Counted from the stretch's first letter, positions 1 through 11,015 are shown. The stretch is 64,000 nucleotides of DNA from Sphagnum compactum (GCA_965153455.1 OZ234496.1:16856304-16920303), one strand, 5' to 3'. The notes: generated from the sequence alone by a model not told the origin. Made by a program: numbers and translations.

Positions 1-7
1 CCATCTA

Positions 8-454
8 GTGGTTGAAATCAATCGAACATTGACTGAAGGCTTAGTTGATAGTGGGGCATCAATGTTAATCATGGCACCTAATGTGGTAAAAGAGTTCGGC
101 ATAATGCATTTGGTTTTAGGTCATGAAACATACAAAACTATGTTAGGAACAATCATTCAAGCCTTGGGAAGGATCACTGATGTTCTTGTCACTGTTGGCA
201 AGGTGGTTTGCCAAATGATTTTCCTAATAATAAACACTGACAAGTACGACTTATTATTAGGGTTAGACTTTCTTATGAAAATTAGAATGGTCGTAGATGT
301 TGAAAAGGGAGTTATACAGGTTCGCAATGGACCCGGTATAGTAGTGGAAGTTCTACCTTTCAATGTGGTCAATATGCTTCACAAGATATCAAGACTAGAA
401 GCTTTAAGACATGACCATATGAGAAAAGGTTTCAGCAAGATGAGTTTGGAATAG
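8..454 (+). pseudogene. Retroviral-type aspartic protease, fragment of gypsy Pol
   Basis: The catalytic triplet is visible as LVDSGASMLIM (D-S-G-A) near residue 12, followed by the second conserved block KYDLLLGLDFLMK. This is the fold of Ty3/gypsy retropepsins, which cut the Gag-Pol polyprotein. The segment stays open for 148 codons but is preceded by no recognisable Gag and ends in a stop before the RT, so it is part of a broken polyprotein. Confidence 0.85.
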
Positions 455-1042
455 TGGTGTACAGATGAAATACCTGCATGGGATTCCACATCAACCCTTC
501 CTGATTCTGTTAATTATATTAATGATTCCCTTTCTGAAAGAGACTTGAAAGAAGAAGAGGAAATTGTAGAAGATAATCTTTGTAAGATTCTCCTAATAAA
601 ATAATTTTTTATTGAAGAATTGAATTATCATGGTATGAATTAAGTAGTGGAAGATGAAGCCCCAATGTAGATGATCAATTTGGTATTACAAAAACAACAA
701 CAAAAGTTGTTAGAAGGACTATACACAGAGGATGATGATTACATGAATTGGATTCAGTGTGTTCAAGCAAAAGAAGAATAAAGAATCCAAGATCCTACAA
801 ACAAGTGTTTTGAATTTTTGTCACAAATTTTTTTAGTACTGCCATTAGGAGGAAGGGAATCTAAAAATGAAGAGGACAGATGGACTAAAATCAAAACAAA
901 GATCCATTTGAATACATCTTTTGATGAGGAACAAACAAACGAGTTGTGGTCCTTGTTAGAATAGTTTCAGGACATATTTGCATGGCAAAAGGGAGAATTA
1001 GGTCATTGCACTATTGGTGAGCATATAATTGACACCCAAGGA

Positions 1043-2466
1043 TTGCCACCATGTCAAATGACAGCTAGGAGGCTATCTTACTGGGAAGAAACAGAGGCCA
1101 ATAGACAAATCCAAACACTTGTGGATTTGGGTAAAATGCATAAAAATGCCTCAAAATATGCATGCAGAGTCACTCTCTCGATTAAGAAGGCCGATAGTAG
1201 GAGGTTTTATGGAGATTACCGCCCTTTGAATGCCCACATTCAATGCCTTTAATAGATGATGTGTTAGATCAACTAAGGGAGTCCTCTTGGTTTTCTGCAC
1301 CGGATTTTCAGTCAGGATTTTGGCAGATCTCAATGGCTCTGGATGACATTAAGAAGACCGTCATTATTACCAAGTTAGGACTATATGAATGGAATGTCTT
1401 GCCATTCGGGCTAAAGAATGATACTAGTATTTTCTTTCGAACTATGGTAGAGGTCTTTAAGGATTAGAGTAGCTAGTTCTTGAAGGTCTTTGTAGATGAT
1501 GTCAACATACATAGGATGAATTGGATTGATCATTTGCAACATATGCGGATGGTGCTCCAAAGATTGTGAGAGGTTCATTTGAAACTAAACCCCAGTAAAT
1601 GTTGTTTTGGAACGCAAAATATCACCTTTTTGGGTCATGTGGTAAGCGCCAAAGGATCTTGTCCTAATCCTAAGAAGATTCGTGCCATGGAGAATTTTCC
1701 AATTCCAAAGTTAGTAACCAATGTGAAAACTTTTCTAAGACTCATTAGTTATTACAGATTTTTCATACTTAGGTATGCCAAGATTGCAGAATCATTATTT
1801 GGTCTTATTAAGAAGGACAGTAAATTCATATGGACACCCATCTACCAAGGAGCACTTGTGACTTTGAAGAAACGGCTTGTGGTATCCCTAGTGTTAACAA
1901 GGCCAATATTTTCACAACCATTCATCCTGGATGTAGACTAGTCTATAAGGGGAGTAGGAGCTATTTTATCACAAAAGTTTGAGAGGCAAGAGCAAGTCAT
2001 AGCCTATGCTAGCAAGGGATTATCTCTAGTACAAAATCGTTTCCATCCAATGGAAGGGGAGTGTTATGCCCTTGTGTGGGGCATAATGCATTTCCAAAAG
2101 TACTTGCACCAAATCTTCTTTCTTTTAAGAACAAACCATAAGCCTTTAGAGTGGCTTGCAACTATTTCCGATGCATACATATGGAAGGGGAGATGGATTT
2201 TCATGCTTCAGGACTTCCATTTCAAAATAATTCATAGGGCAAGAACTAAACATGCCAATGTGGATGCATTGAGCAAAAACCCTGTTGGCAATTCTAAAGT
2301 TGATGAAGACTTTGGGAATGAGATTCAGGATCTGAACATGTTGACACCAGAAATTTCCATGTCTTCTACTGTTCAGGGAGGTGAACCTATCAACAATCTT
2401 TCCATTGTGATGAAGGCGGATGCAACACCAGACCATATTGAGGACCGGACTCAAAAAGGAAAATAA
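1043..2466 (+). pseudogene. Reverse transcriptase and RNase H, broken by stops and frameshifts
   Basis: RT begins with the block containing YRPLNAH, then a frame change and a loss of about ten residues near 1235-1243. It resumes with MPLIDDVLDQLRES, LPFGLKND and the polymerase motif FVDDVNIHR (equivalent of YVDD) at about 1486-1512. The RT thumb/connection follows (LKLNPSKCCFG, FLGHVVS). RNase H starts with FILDVD, a stop at 1939, then GVGAILSQKFE, YASKGLS, ECYALVWG and TNHKPLEWL, and ends with HANVDALSKNP. Stops at about 1465, 1474, 1567 and 1939 interrupt the frame. Confidence 0.9.
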
Positions 2467-2574
2467 ATAACTTTATACCAAGATGAAGGACAAGATCAAA
2501 GGAAGAATTTTGAACAATAGGGACCAAAATACATTTCACAAGGTTATTGGAATTTGGCCCATGAAGCTTAGACC

Positions 2575-3950
2575 TTGGTTGATAAGGCCAAGACCAAGCT
2601 TGTTATTAAACCAAAGGTGGATGGGGACGAACAAATTCGTTGTTTAAACATTTGGGAAGATCCTTTGAGCATGAAATTACTTATTCATGGCTCATTGGAC
2701 AAAAATGCCAGCGCTCTTGCTTACATTGAGAAAGCAAAAAGGAGAGTGATGAGATATCACTCGCAGGAGGATACACTCTATTTTCAAAACCTAGTGGTTC
2801 CCAAATCGGAAGTTATATTTTTTATAGTGAAAAAGCTGCACAATGAGATCGGGCATTTTGGTGAAGCAAGGACGTTTGTTGAAATCAAAAAGCATTTTTT
2901 TAACATGATAGGATAGATTTTGTCAAAGAGTTTGTCAAGGTTTGTGATAATTGCCAATTGGCCAAACAAACTAGCAATATGAGATTTGGAGTACAAGGTA
3001 TGAAGAGCATACCTATGTGTGATCTCTTCTATCGAATGGCTCTGGATACTGCAGGGCTTTTACCTGAGACATCTAGTGGCAACAAATATGTGCTTGTTGC
3101 CATAGATCACTATTCCAAATGGTGTGAAACACATCATGTGAAAGAACATGACACAACTACTACAGCCAAATTCATTGAAGAAGAAATTATATGCTGATTT
3201 GGAGTGCCCAAGTACATTTTCATAGGTAATGGCAGTGAATCGATGAAAGAGTTTGATGTTGTGTGAGGATTACGGTATCATACACTAGTTTACTGCACCA
3301 GCATGGCCACAATGCAATGGCATGGTGGAACGTATAATATAAACTATCAAACACGGCTTGACTATCTTATCCTCAACAAATATACAAAGATGGGACACTC
3401 AACTGCCCTGAATATTGTTTGGATACCATTGTGGGCTTCAAGCCAGCATGAGGTACTCACCTTACATGGTATTGACAAGACACAGTCCCAAACTTGTTGC
3501 TAATGAATAGTCTGAATGGGTTGTGTGAAGTTATAAATGAATAGATGGGACCTAAAGCCATGGTTGAGCAAGTGATTTGGAAAATGGAATTGGTTTCTAA
3601 TATTCACAGAACCCTGCTTGAGAATGTTGAACAAGTTCAGAAGAAACAATGCAAGGTTTAAGCTTCACGGAAGGGCCTACAATTGTTTACTGGTTTTGAG
3701 GAAGAAGGTGTACAGATCAAAATGCGGAAGCTCGGCAAGAAGAAAAACCTTGTCCGTAGTTGGGAAAGTCCTTATATTTTTCTTGGTTACAAAGATGGCA
3801 GGGGCGCACATGAATAAGATGAAGGAGGCTGGACTTGCTTAATAAAGAATTTTGATGACAAACATTGGGAAAGGGCAAGGAAGGATTTTCAAATCTACCA
3901 TCCTGCTGCTAGAAGTCAAAATCTATGAGGACATAGATTTTTAAAGAAGG
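2575..3950 (+). pseudogene. Gypsy integrase, broken
   Basis: The HHCC zinc-binding module is visible as LHNEIGHFGEART and, after a frame change near 2916, VCDNCQLAK. The catalytic core contains MALDTAGLLPETSSGNKYV and AIDHYSKW, then a stop near 3195 and FGVPKYIFIGNGSE, where the usual second catalytic Asp of the SDNG motif appears as Asn. The last part (about 3700-3800) reads as a tail containing SWESPYIFLGYKDGRG in another frame. Frame changes and the altered catalytic residue show the integrase is inactive. Confidence 0.85.
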
Positions 3951-3975
3951 GAGAGATGACACATGTGACTCAGAT
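3940..3975 (+). other. Candidate polypurine tract and start of 3' LTR
   Basis: Directly after the last integrase-frame remnants lies a purine run, AAAGAAGGGAGAGATG, followed by TGACACATGTGAC. Plant gypsy elements typically prime plus-strand synthesis from such a run immediately before the 3' LTR. The LTR would start near 3957. Its end cannot be fixed because the 5' LTR is outside the window. Confidence 0.45.
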
Positions 3976-6245
3976 CTGTGAGTCCTCTTATTTTATTAAG
4001 TTCAAATTGTATTATTTGTTAATGTTTTGATAAATTGAATTTTTTATAAATTGTGCTAAGTGATCACAAGGTACTTGCATGATTTGTATAAAAATTACTG
4101 TGTTATGTAAAAATTTAAAGGCAACAAATTTTTTGTCATTAATTATGTACTTGGTTTTTTAGGATGAATATTTATGTTAAACTAGGATTATATATTGATG
4201 ACCTTATTATATACGTGATTATATTGGGGTTGCCATAAACATATATATTTCAAGTTTTAAGCTTCTTCAAATGTATCACATAACATTGTAGACAAATATA
4301 AAAAATGGTAATAATTTTGTAAGTTTTATTCAAAATTGTTCGCATTTGGTGGCCATTAGGTGGCCAATGTTCCTTGCATTCACCCCGGGGGGGACATTAG
4401 TAAAATAAAAGTAGAAAATATGTGAGAAAAAATATAGGGTGCAATATATTGGTTGTTGGGTAAAAATTATAAGTTAATTTCTTAAATAATAGGGTGCATT
4501 TTCTTCAAATAATCAATTTAATTATCATATAGGGTATGTAATAATATGAAATAATGGATTATGAATAATATAGGGTGATTTTAATATGCATATATTAGAT
4601 AATTAGATAATAATAGAGTGATAAAAAAAAGGTTGGACAATTATCTAATACCTTCCTTTAAAATGGTTGTTTCACGCACGTAAATCCCAAACTTTATAGT
4701 AAATGCTCCCCCTAGGCACTCACCTACATGTTGAGTTAAGTCCGAAATTAAGATTTTAATTTGAAATTAATTAAATACATGTTATGTACATGTTTGTTTG
4801 AAATTTTAAAATTGTTTATCTTGGGGCTTTTTGTTGAAAAACTTTTGATAAACACTAAAAAGATAATTGTTGTGGTGGCAATCAACTTGGACAACATTCA
4901 CGATGTTCTTGCAAGTATTTCAAGTTTTGTTGTAACAATTGATCCCAATCCAATCCAACACAAAGGAAAAGGAGAAGAAAATCAAATTACAATATTGCTT
5001 TAGTTAGATATAGTAGTTTGGTGGGCATTAAGGGATTTGTATGTCAAAATTGTAAACTTGCCAACAATTGATAAGAATGGAATCCAAAACGTTTTTCAAG
5101 AGAACATAAAAAAGTTATAAAAACTCAAAGGAGAAGTGTTTTCAAAGTATGTCAAGTTAAATTTTGCGAATGTTTTGGTTTTTGGAGTTTTGGAAATTGT
5201 AGAATGTGTGGAAGTATTGTTGAAGGGTGTATGTTTATCCAATAGATGTTAGTACTTACTTCTTGCTCTTACAGTCTTTGTTTGGCTTGGTTTTTAGAAT
5301 GTTAGTTTTGGAGTCTAACATTGAAGCTCTTCAATGCCCAATGTATGTTTGGATGAACCTTTGCAAATATTAGTTTTTTAACAGTTTTGAAAACACAAAT
5401 GTGGCAAGGACTAGCCACATTTGGAGCAATGATGATTTTGCCTAAAAACAACAAATTTTACTAATACCATTATATTTGCCCATGGCAACAACTCTCAAGT
5501 GCACTAAGCTTAGCTTGAAGTAACATGTTGGGTGAAAGCACATTAAGGTGTAATAGTCTTAAACACATATGGAAGTCCATAATTACTTAAACTAACACTT
5601 CAAAAGTAGTGTGAAAATAAGATACCTTGAATCACACAAGTTATTTTGCAAGTTATCATTCAAAATTCATTATAAAAAATACTTCAACCTTAGTTTATTT
5701 TATGAAAAACTTAAATTTCAAATATGAACTTCTAAATTATTATTTTCAATAAAGAAAGGACTTAATGAGAAAAAAATCATAATTTTTAACATACATAAAA
5801 AAATTTGATCATCAAAATCCTTTCAAAAATACTCCTTAATATCAATGTTCCCACACCATATTATCATTCAATCTTTTATTCAATTAAAAAAATTATATGA
5901 AAGTGTATGAAGTCTTTATTCATTGATTATAAATTTTATTGGTTTTTGGGTTTTCTTAAAAAGTTCATTATATTATAACAATTCAAAAATTATTCAAAAA
6001 GTTCGTACAATGTGATTATATTATATATGACATTGTAATGTTGAGTCTCTTGTTAACTTAATCATTTTTATTTAATCACATGACCAATAACAAATCTAAA
6101 AATCTTGCAAAAATTACATTGTAACAACATTTTATGAACAATGTGGTGTGCTTTCACCTTGCTCTACCTTTAGAAGAAGATTTAGCATTTCTGCAGTTTT
6201 GGTTATTCCACATGTGCATACTATACTCAATTCATAGTAGATCTT
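3976..6245. other. AT-rich sequence without supportable genes, possibly part of the 3' LTR
   Basis: No ORF resembles a known protein. The first few hundred bases may be the 3' LTR of the preceding element, with a short GC-rich spot (CCCCGGGGGGG) near 4383. The rest is plain AT-rich DNA. Confidence 0.5.
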
Positions 6246-6341
6246 TTCAGACCACAGATTCATCATACTGTACTCAGTTCCTATTGAGTTCCTAGTTATG
6301 GTAGACATGCATGGTGTACATACTGATAATTGTGGTCTGAA
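6246..6341. repeat. Short inverted repeat, 11-bp arms about 95 bp end to end
   Basis: TTCAGACCACA at 6246-6256 is the exact reverse complement of TGTGGTCTGAA at 6331-6341. The size suits a tiny MITE remnant or a hairpin. No target-site duplication was identified. Confidence 0.5.
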
Positions 6342-6566
6342 ATGAAACTTTGATTTTTCTCACTTTTGTTACATACAAATTTGCTGTTCTTTACAATGTA
6401 TTTTATTAGTGGAAATGCATGACATATTTGGTCTTGTTCCCACATGTGAATTCATGTATAATTCCATTACATGGGAAATTATTATTAGTCTGTTCTATCC
6501 CATTGCAAATGTCAATGGGAAGCGACATGGGACTGTGCCATTAATCCTTTTATGCTCTGCATTCCT

Positions 6567-6657
6567 GATTAGTGTAACTGAAATCTAATAGGGAACCTCT
6601 TTATTTTTTCACACCTGAGAGCTTCCCATGATAGGCCCCTTGTTTGCAAGCTGAAAA
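6567..6657 (+). repeat. Left copy of a ~90-bp inverted repeat flanking the methyltransferase locus
   Basis: This stretch, from GATTAGTGTAACTG to GCAAGCTGAAAA, matches the reverse complement of 10298-10382 over its whole length with scattered mismatches. The right copy reads GATTAGTGCAACTG and GTGCAAGCTGAAAA on its minus strand. Similarity does not obviously extend past either edge, so the arms may be termini of an element or two inverted copies of a small repeat. Confidence 0.8.
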
Positions 6658-6786
6658 CCTCAAATTGGAGAAAAAGCCCATTTGAGCTTCTCGACTACCT
6701 CAAATGGATCAAATGTGATGATGAATGCAGCTTGGAAGTTATGCAGCACGGATGCACAAACCTACCCATGCATCGTCAATGCAGCA

Positions 6787-7854
6787 TCAAGGCCAGGGAT
6801 GCACGACGAAGCCTTTAGAGCGCAAGGAAGCGAGCAAGTAGGAAGCTCGATCACGAGTACTTGGAGCAAAACCATCCCACCCGAATGCGGACATGGAATG
6901 ATGCTGGAAATGAATCTCCACGAAAAGCTCGTCGACGATGTCAGCCATCTGCGGATCCTCCAACCATCTTTGCAGTATCGGCCATTCTGTGCTCTCGATA
7001 TCCATCTTCACGACCACAGTGTCGGACGCGGAGAGGTTCAGCGTCTCTTTCATGAATCTGGTGATGTTCACAGCTTTCGTGGCGTCGTCGTCCGCATCCG
7101 ACACAAACTGGTTGTAGACAGTCATCCTCTGAAGCATCCAGTTGGGAATTCCGGGAGTTTGCTTCGCGACGATCGCACGCGGATTGGGTACTTCCACATT
7201 GTCGTCTTCAGCGAACTCCACTTCCGGAAGCTTGAACAACTGCGGGTCGATCTCGAAGGCGTGGACTTCCGTGAAGTCGCAAGGGTACCAGCGCATGAAC
7301 CACTGAATGCTCGTCTCGAAGGCGTTCGCGCCCAGGTCCAGGTACACGCGTCTCGCCCGCGCATTCAGATTCACCTTGCTTCCCAGAAGCCAGGGAAGAA
7401 GATGCGTCTTGTCTTCCACATCTGCCGTGAACTTCAACGCGTAACCGCGACGGAAGTTGTAGCGTTCGTCGAGATTCTCGATCAGTTGCCCCTTGACTCG
7501 ACATCTCGCCGGTTTTCCTGTCCATTTCATCTGATCCCAGGGATCTGCTTCCTGCTGCTGCGACGATCGGTGTTCGGGAAGATGACCAATCACTGAGCTA
7601 CAAATGTCGTCTTCAGCTGGTTGCGTCGACACGGCTGCCGAGGCTGCTGTTGCTGCACTAACTGCTGTCGCCGCCAGCTTTGATGGAGCTTGATCAGCTT
7701 CCGACCAACTGGCGAAGCGGAACTCAGAAGAATGTTGTTTGAAGAAATCGACGACCACGTAAGTCGAGAGCACGAAGATGATGGAGATGTACACTACTGT
7801 CGATGAAAGACCTCGAGGTGGTGCGGCTGGAACCAGCCGACTCTTGAACGTCAT
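6787..7854 (-). CDS. Membrane-anchored FkbM-like SAM-dependent methyltransferase (355 aa)
   Basis: This is an intronless 355-residue protein. A short basic N terminus is followed by one hydrophobic segment at about residues 19-37, suggesting a type II signal anchor with the catalytic part in the Golgi/ER lumen (inference). A low-complexity Ala/Ser/Gln stem spans about 50-105. The methyltransferase fold begins near 165: motif I is VYLDLGAN (170-177), the acidic ribose-binding position is in HAFEID (198-203), VVVKMDIESTEW lies at 280-291, and FVEIHFQHH at 311-319. These blocks match FkbM-family proteins and related plant membrane-anchored SAM-methyltransferase-like proteins; the substrate is unknown. 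The start is the first ATG of the frame, placing the anchor at the N terminus. The coding region is much more GC-rich than its surroundings, which explains long antisense ORFs. The gene appears complete. Confidence 0.88.
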   Translation of the reverse strand: MTFKSRLVPAAPPRGLSSTVVYISIIFVLSTYVVVDFFKQHSSEFRFASWSEADQAPSKLAATAVSAATAASAAVSTQPAEDDICSSVIGHLPEHRSSQQQEADPWDQMKWTGKPARCRVKGQLIENLDERYNFRRGYALKFTADVEDKTHLLPWLLGSKVNLNARARRVYLDLGANAFETSIQWFMRWYPCDFTEVHAFEIDPQLFKLPEVEFAEDDNVEVPNPRAIVAKQTPGIPNWMLQRMTVYNQFVSDADDDATKAVNITRFMKETLNLSASDTVVVKMDIESTEWPILQRWLEDPQMADIVDELFVEIHFQHHSMSAFGWDGFAPSTRDRASYLLASLRSKGFVVHPWP

Positions 7855-7897
7855 GATCCTCTACAACTCTTCCGGGTGCAACTTGAAGATTCGAACT

Positions 7898-7926
7898 AGA
7901 AGAAGAAGAAGAAGAAGAAGAAGAGG
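7898..7926. repeat. AGA/TCT trinucleotide microsatellite
   Basis: About nine AGA units lie some 45 bp upstream of the methyltransferase start codon, most likely inside its 5' leader. On the gene's strand this is a pyrimidine-rich (TCT)n tract. Confidence 0.85.
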
Positions 7927-8167
7927 AAGCTCCTCTCAGTCTACCTGACATACTACAAATTACTGCCGCCGGGACTCATAGCATCTACGTACTCTTGGGG
8001 ATCCTGATAGACATGATCACAAAGTTTTTGCACCAATGCCAGTCAGAAACCTCGAAATGTTTCTTTGTGTTTGTGCCCAGCTACAGCTTGGCACCGCAAA
8101 TCCTCAGAAGCCAACGGATTCGCGAACTGCAAGATCAGAATCTAAGAGATCAGCGGCTGAGCCTCAT

Positions 8168-8186
8168 GAGTTATATATATATATAC
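8168..8186 (-). promoter_or_regulatory. Candidate TATA element of the methyltransferase gene
   Basis: A run TTATATATATATATACC lies about 320 bp upstream of the start codon of the minus-strand methyltransferase, in otherwise GC-richer DNA. On the gene's strand it reads GGTATATATATATATAA. Position and composition suit a TATA box with a leader of about 290 nt. A plain TA microsatellite is the alternative. Confidence 0.4.
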
Positions 8187-8212
8187 CGAGATCTTCAAGC
8201 TGGAGCAAAGCT

Positions 8213-8236
8213 CGCGTCGTCGTCGTCGTCGTCGCC
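8213..8236. repeat. CGT trinucleotide microsatellite
   Basis: About seven tandem CGT units lie upstream of the methyltransferase gene and contribute to its CpG-dense promoter region. Confidence 0.8.
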
Positions 8237-8900
8237 TCAGTTCCTCGTGACGACGGCGCATTAGGGTACAACAGAGCAGATCTCCAATCCGGCGGAACCT
8301 CGATGTGAACAGGAATGCGACAGGAAGCGCCGGCGCTCTTATGATCAATGCTCCATTAGTTTTCTCCAGCTGCAATGCGACTACTCTCTCACAATTCAAA
8401 TCGCTTGATAACCCAAGTTTCCCAAAGCTGCCTGCGATCGATCAGCAGCCAAAGGAAGCTGAAGCACGCCGTGGAGACTAGTACTACTACCACCCACAAC
8501 CAAAAACCTCCCGCGACGGAGCAGCAGCAGCTCGACCTCGATCTAGTCTATCCAAATCTTGTCGCGCACATCGTCAGACGACACCTTGTGATCAAACTTG
8601 CAAAACTAGTCTACAAAAAACTCCAGATCTGAAATCCATGATCTTCAACATCATTGAAGAAGTCCGAAGCAAATCCAACAGCAAGTTTCTCTGGTTTCCT
8701 GAACTACCAGAAGCCATGGACCATCATCGTTTGCGCGCGAGTCCAGGAAACACACACCCCCAAAAGTCCTGGGGAACCACATGTGTGTTTGGTCCCATCC
8801 ACATGAACCTGCAGCTAGTGGATAGGAAGAGAAAACTGTGCAAAACCTCCACAAGTAGCAAAACTCAGAGCAAACCTCTAAACCTCTATCTCTAACTTAA

Positions 8901-9228
8901 GGCCCACTTTAGATGGTATCTAGTGTCCAAATTCCTAGGAATCAATTTGGACTCATTTGAAGCAAATTGAATCCTTGAGTTCGACACTACCTTGGACCTT
9001 AACTTGCATCTTGGTTCTCCAAATCGTGAGCTCTTCTTTGAGGTCTTTTATTCGGGTCTGAACCAATTGATTTTCCCCCCAAAATCGTGCCATGTATTAG
9101 CTTCAATTTGCCACTTTTTGGTTTGGGACCCTCATCCAAAGGCCAGGGGTTCCATTTATGACTCTCAGCTAATAGGATTGCTCTATTTCATTGAACCCTA
9201 GACCTTGGACCCTCATCTAAAGTAGCCC
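8901..9228. mobile_element. Candidate non-autonomous MITE-like element (~328 bp)
   Basis: The left end GGCCCACTTTAGATGGTATC and the reverse complement of the right end GGGCTACTTTAGATGAGGGT share an imperfect terminal inverted repeat of about 15 bp centred on ACTTTAGATG. The interior has no supportable ORF. The size and TIRs resemble MITEs of hAT-like type. No clear target-site duplication was seen at the edges I chose, so class assignment is tentative. Confidence 0.55.
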
Positions 9229-9499
9229 TAAAAGAACAAAGCTCATAGGCACATGATTTGTGACCTCTTAAGCCCCTTTGTGACCCACTTTGGGGTTTGC
9301 TCTTTTGGCTCCAACTTGGGTCCTCTGTCTTTGTTCCTTCTTCCCCCCTCCCTCCTCCCCTTTGCTGGGTGCTTTGTTTATTTAAGTTTGCCAGGGTTTC
9401 ATAAGAACATCTTCTTCTTTTTCTTGAAGATGCAGATCACCAACACACACATACCCATTTCAGAAAAGCTATGCAAGAATTGCAAATTCTGTTTTGTTC

Positions 9500-9735
9500 C
9501 TCACCATGTCAGGTCGTGTGTTGAGCCCGGTTCCAGTAGGTACATTATCGGGCTTAAACCGGTTCAGTCTGATGGTAGTGGGTTCTACTTACCAGCCCTG
9601 TTCCGGAGTGTACTCTGTGTTGGTGACGGTTTCATTAGGTGATCAACGGTTCACTGAGGCCGGGTTTGCTGGATGTCTAATTCCTTTGGCCACTGAAGCC
9701 CAGTTTCAGTGCTTACCGAACTGGTATCAAAGCTG
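9500..9735 (+). mobile_element. Possible LTR 3' end plus primer-binding site relic
   Basis: At 9722-9733 the sequence TGGTATCAAAGC differs by one base from TGGTATCAGAGC, the primer-binding site complementary to plant initiator-Met tRNA used by many Ty1/copia and some other LTR elements. The 200 bp upstream (GAGCCCGGTTCCAGTAGG onward) could be the 3' part of a 5' LTR. No coding remnant follows and no second LTR was found, so this is a fragment at best. Confidence 0.4.
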
Positions 9736-9739
9736 TTTA

Positions 9740-10297
9740 GGTCATGGATTCAACTCCGACCTGGTCCAGAGTGTAAAACCCATCTTTGGCCAATGTTAGT
9801 TCATACCACTTTTGGTGCTGTCAAATGTTTGAATGGATGAACCACCTTAGGGAGCCTGGGGAAAAAATGTGAAGAAAAATTTCAATAGGAATCAGACATG
9901 GGTGATGGAAGATGCTGAACACCACCCACTTCGCCCCCTTCCGCAAAGAAGCTCCATCCTGTCTCAAAACTTGGGACTTTTTTTACCTTCTGAATTTGCA
10001 GTCCATTGTCCGAAAGGATATTTTTCAACAAGTAAAAGAAATCTTATGTCGTCCCCTTGAATTTGAAATGAAGAAAAAAAGGAAATGACATTAAACCAAC
10101 CAAGACGTGGAATGACCTCAAGACTGGTGCTCCTCATATAGAAAGTATATTTGGAAACAAAAAATTTCAAGCATGCGTCTAGACTCTGCATCACTCTAGC
10201 AAGTTTCAAAATTTTCAAGGTTTTTCAAACAATATTATTAAGATCAAGGCTGTCACTGATTTTCCAACTGCTGTCTCTGTCCCTAAAAAATGCTAGT
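9740..10297. other. Intergenic DNA, nothing recognised
   Basis: This segment lies between the possible LTR relic and the right inverted-repeat copy. No ORF with recognisable similarity and no repeat shared with other parts of the window were seen. Confidence 0.5.
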
Positions 10298-10382
10298 TTT
10301 TCAGCTTGCACAAGGGGCCTATGAGGAGCTCCCACATGTGAAAAATAAAGAGATTCCCTATTAGATTTCAGTTGCACTAATC
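10298..10382 (-). repeat. Right copy of the ~90-bp inverted repeat flanking the methyltransferase locus
   Basis: This is the reverse-complement partner of 6567-6657. It ends at 10382, where similarity to block B (from about 20255) begins, so the boundaries of two rearrangements nearly coincide here. Confidence 0.8.
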
Positions 10383-10699
10383 AAGCTTATGGGGGAATGG
10401 ATAGTGATTCACTTGGATCAAAGGTGACCCATAATAACCTCTAGGGTCCTTTGCAATATAATCCATCCAATTTAGGATGTACCCATGTTGAAAGCAGTGT
10501 GTTTTCTTTTCAATTTGTGATATTGAAAATTTGGCGAGTCTTTTTTTTTGAAATTGCAAAATTAGTTGAATTGTCACTCGGAAAACAACTTGATCCAAAT
10601 TTTTCCTAATCTTTTAAAAGAAAAATCAAAACACTTCTCCCAAAAAGAAATCACAAGTCGGAAGTAACTACGTAGTAGAGGATGGATGAGATTGCAAAC

Positions 10700-11015
10700 C
10701 TACAAATCGGATGCACCCTGGTTGACAACACAGACTCTGATCTTGCTCAAGTCCATGGCACTAGGGTAAAGCCCTAGGGTGGGGGCGTTCTCAAAATAAG
10801 GGGCCTAGGACGAGGTGATGGCCAAGTCCAGCCCCACATTTTGGGATGTCCCCCACCCCACCACCCATGGGCTTTACCTATCATAAAGCATGAGGCAAAA
10901 TTTATCATGAACCAAACCCATGTAGATCACCAGGCATATGAATGGGAGGGTTGTTTTGAGAGCCTGGAGAATTCGTTCGTAAGTGTTGAACTGCACCATA
11001 AAACGCTGTGCCACA
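10700..11015 (-). pseudogene. Remnant of hydrolase-fusion exon 3 in block A
   Basis: On the minus strand 10762-10700 reads AMDLSKIRVCVVNQGASDL followed by a stop. It is clearly related to the end of exon 3 of the intact gene (AALDLKKVKVCVVNKNKPFL), and the final CAG of the exon has become TAG, still next to a GT donor. A second short match at about 10990-11015 corresponds to the CGIVFYGG part of exon 3. The DNA between has diverged or been replaced, and the rest of the 5' gene is deleted. Confidence 0.75.

Larger units (their letters stand above)
1..3957 (+). mobile_element. Decayed Ty3/gypsy LTR retrotransposon, internal region, 5' part outside the window
   Basis: Ty3/gypsy pol domains appear in the expected order on the + strand: aspartic protease, reverse transcriptase, RNase H, zinc-binding integrase and a C-terminal tail. 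Reading them requires several frame changes and passes many in-frame stops (for example near 1465, 1567, 1939 and 3195), so the element is dead. RNase H before integrase and the integrase-last order identify Ty3/gypsy rather than Ty1/copia. The stretch 455-1040 between protease and RT is a stop-riddled linker. A purine-rich tract near 3945-3957 probably marks the polypurine tract before a 3' LTR. Gag and the 5' LTR are not in the window. Confidence 0.9.

Noticed and set aside
6682-7596. 304-codon + strand ORF opposite the methyltransferase gene
   Set aside because: It is the antisense shadow of a GC-rich coding region. It has no recognisable domain, whereas the minus frame has clear SAM-binding motifs.
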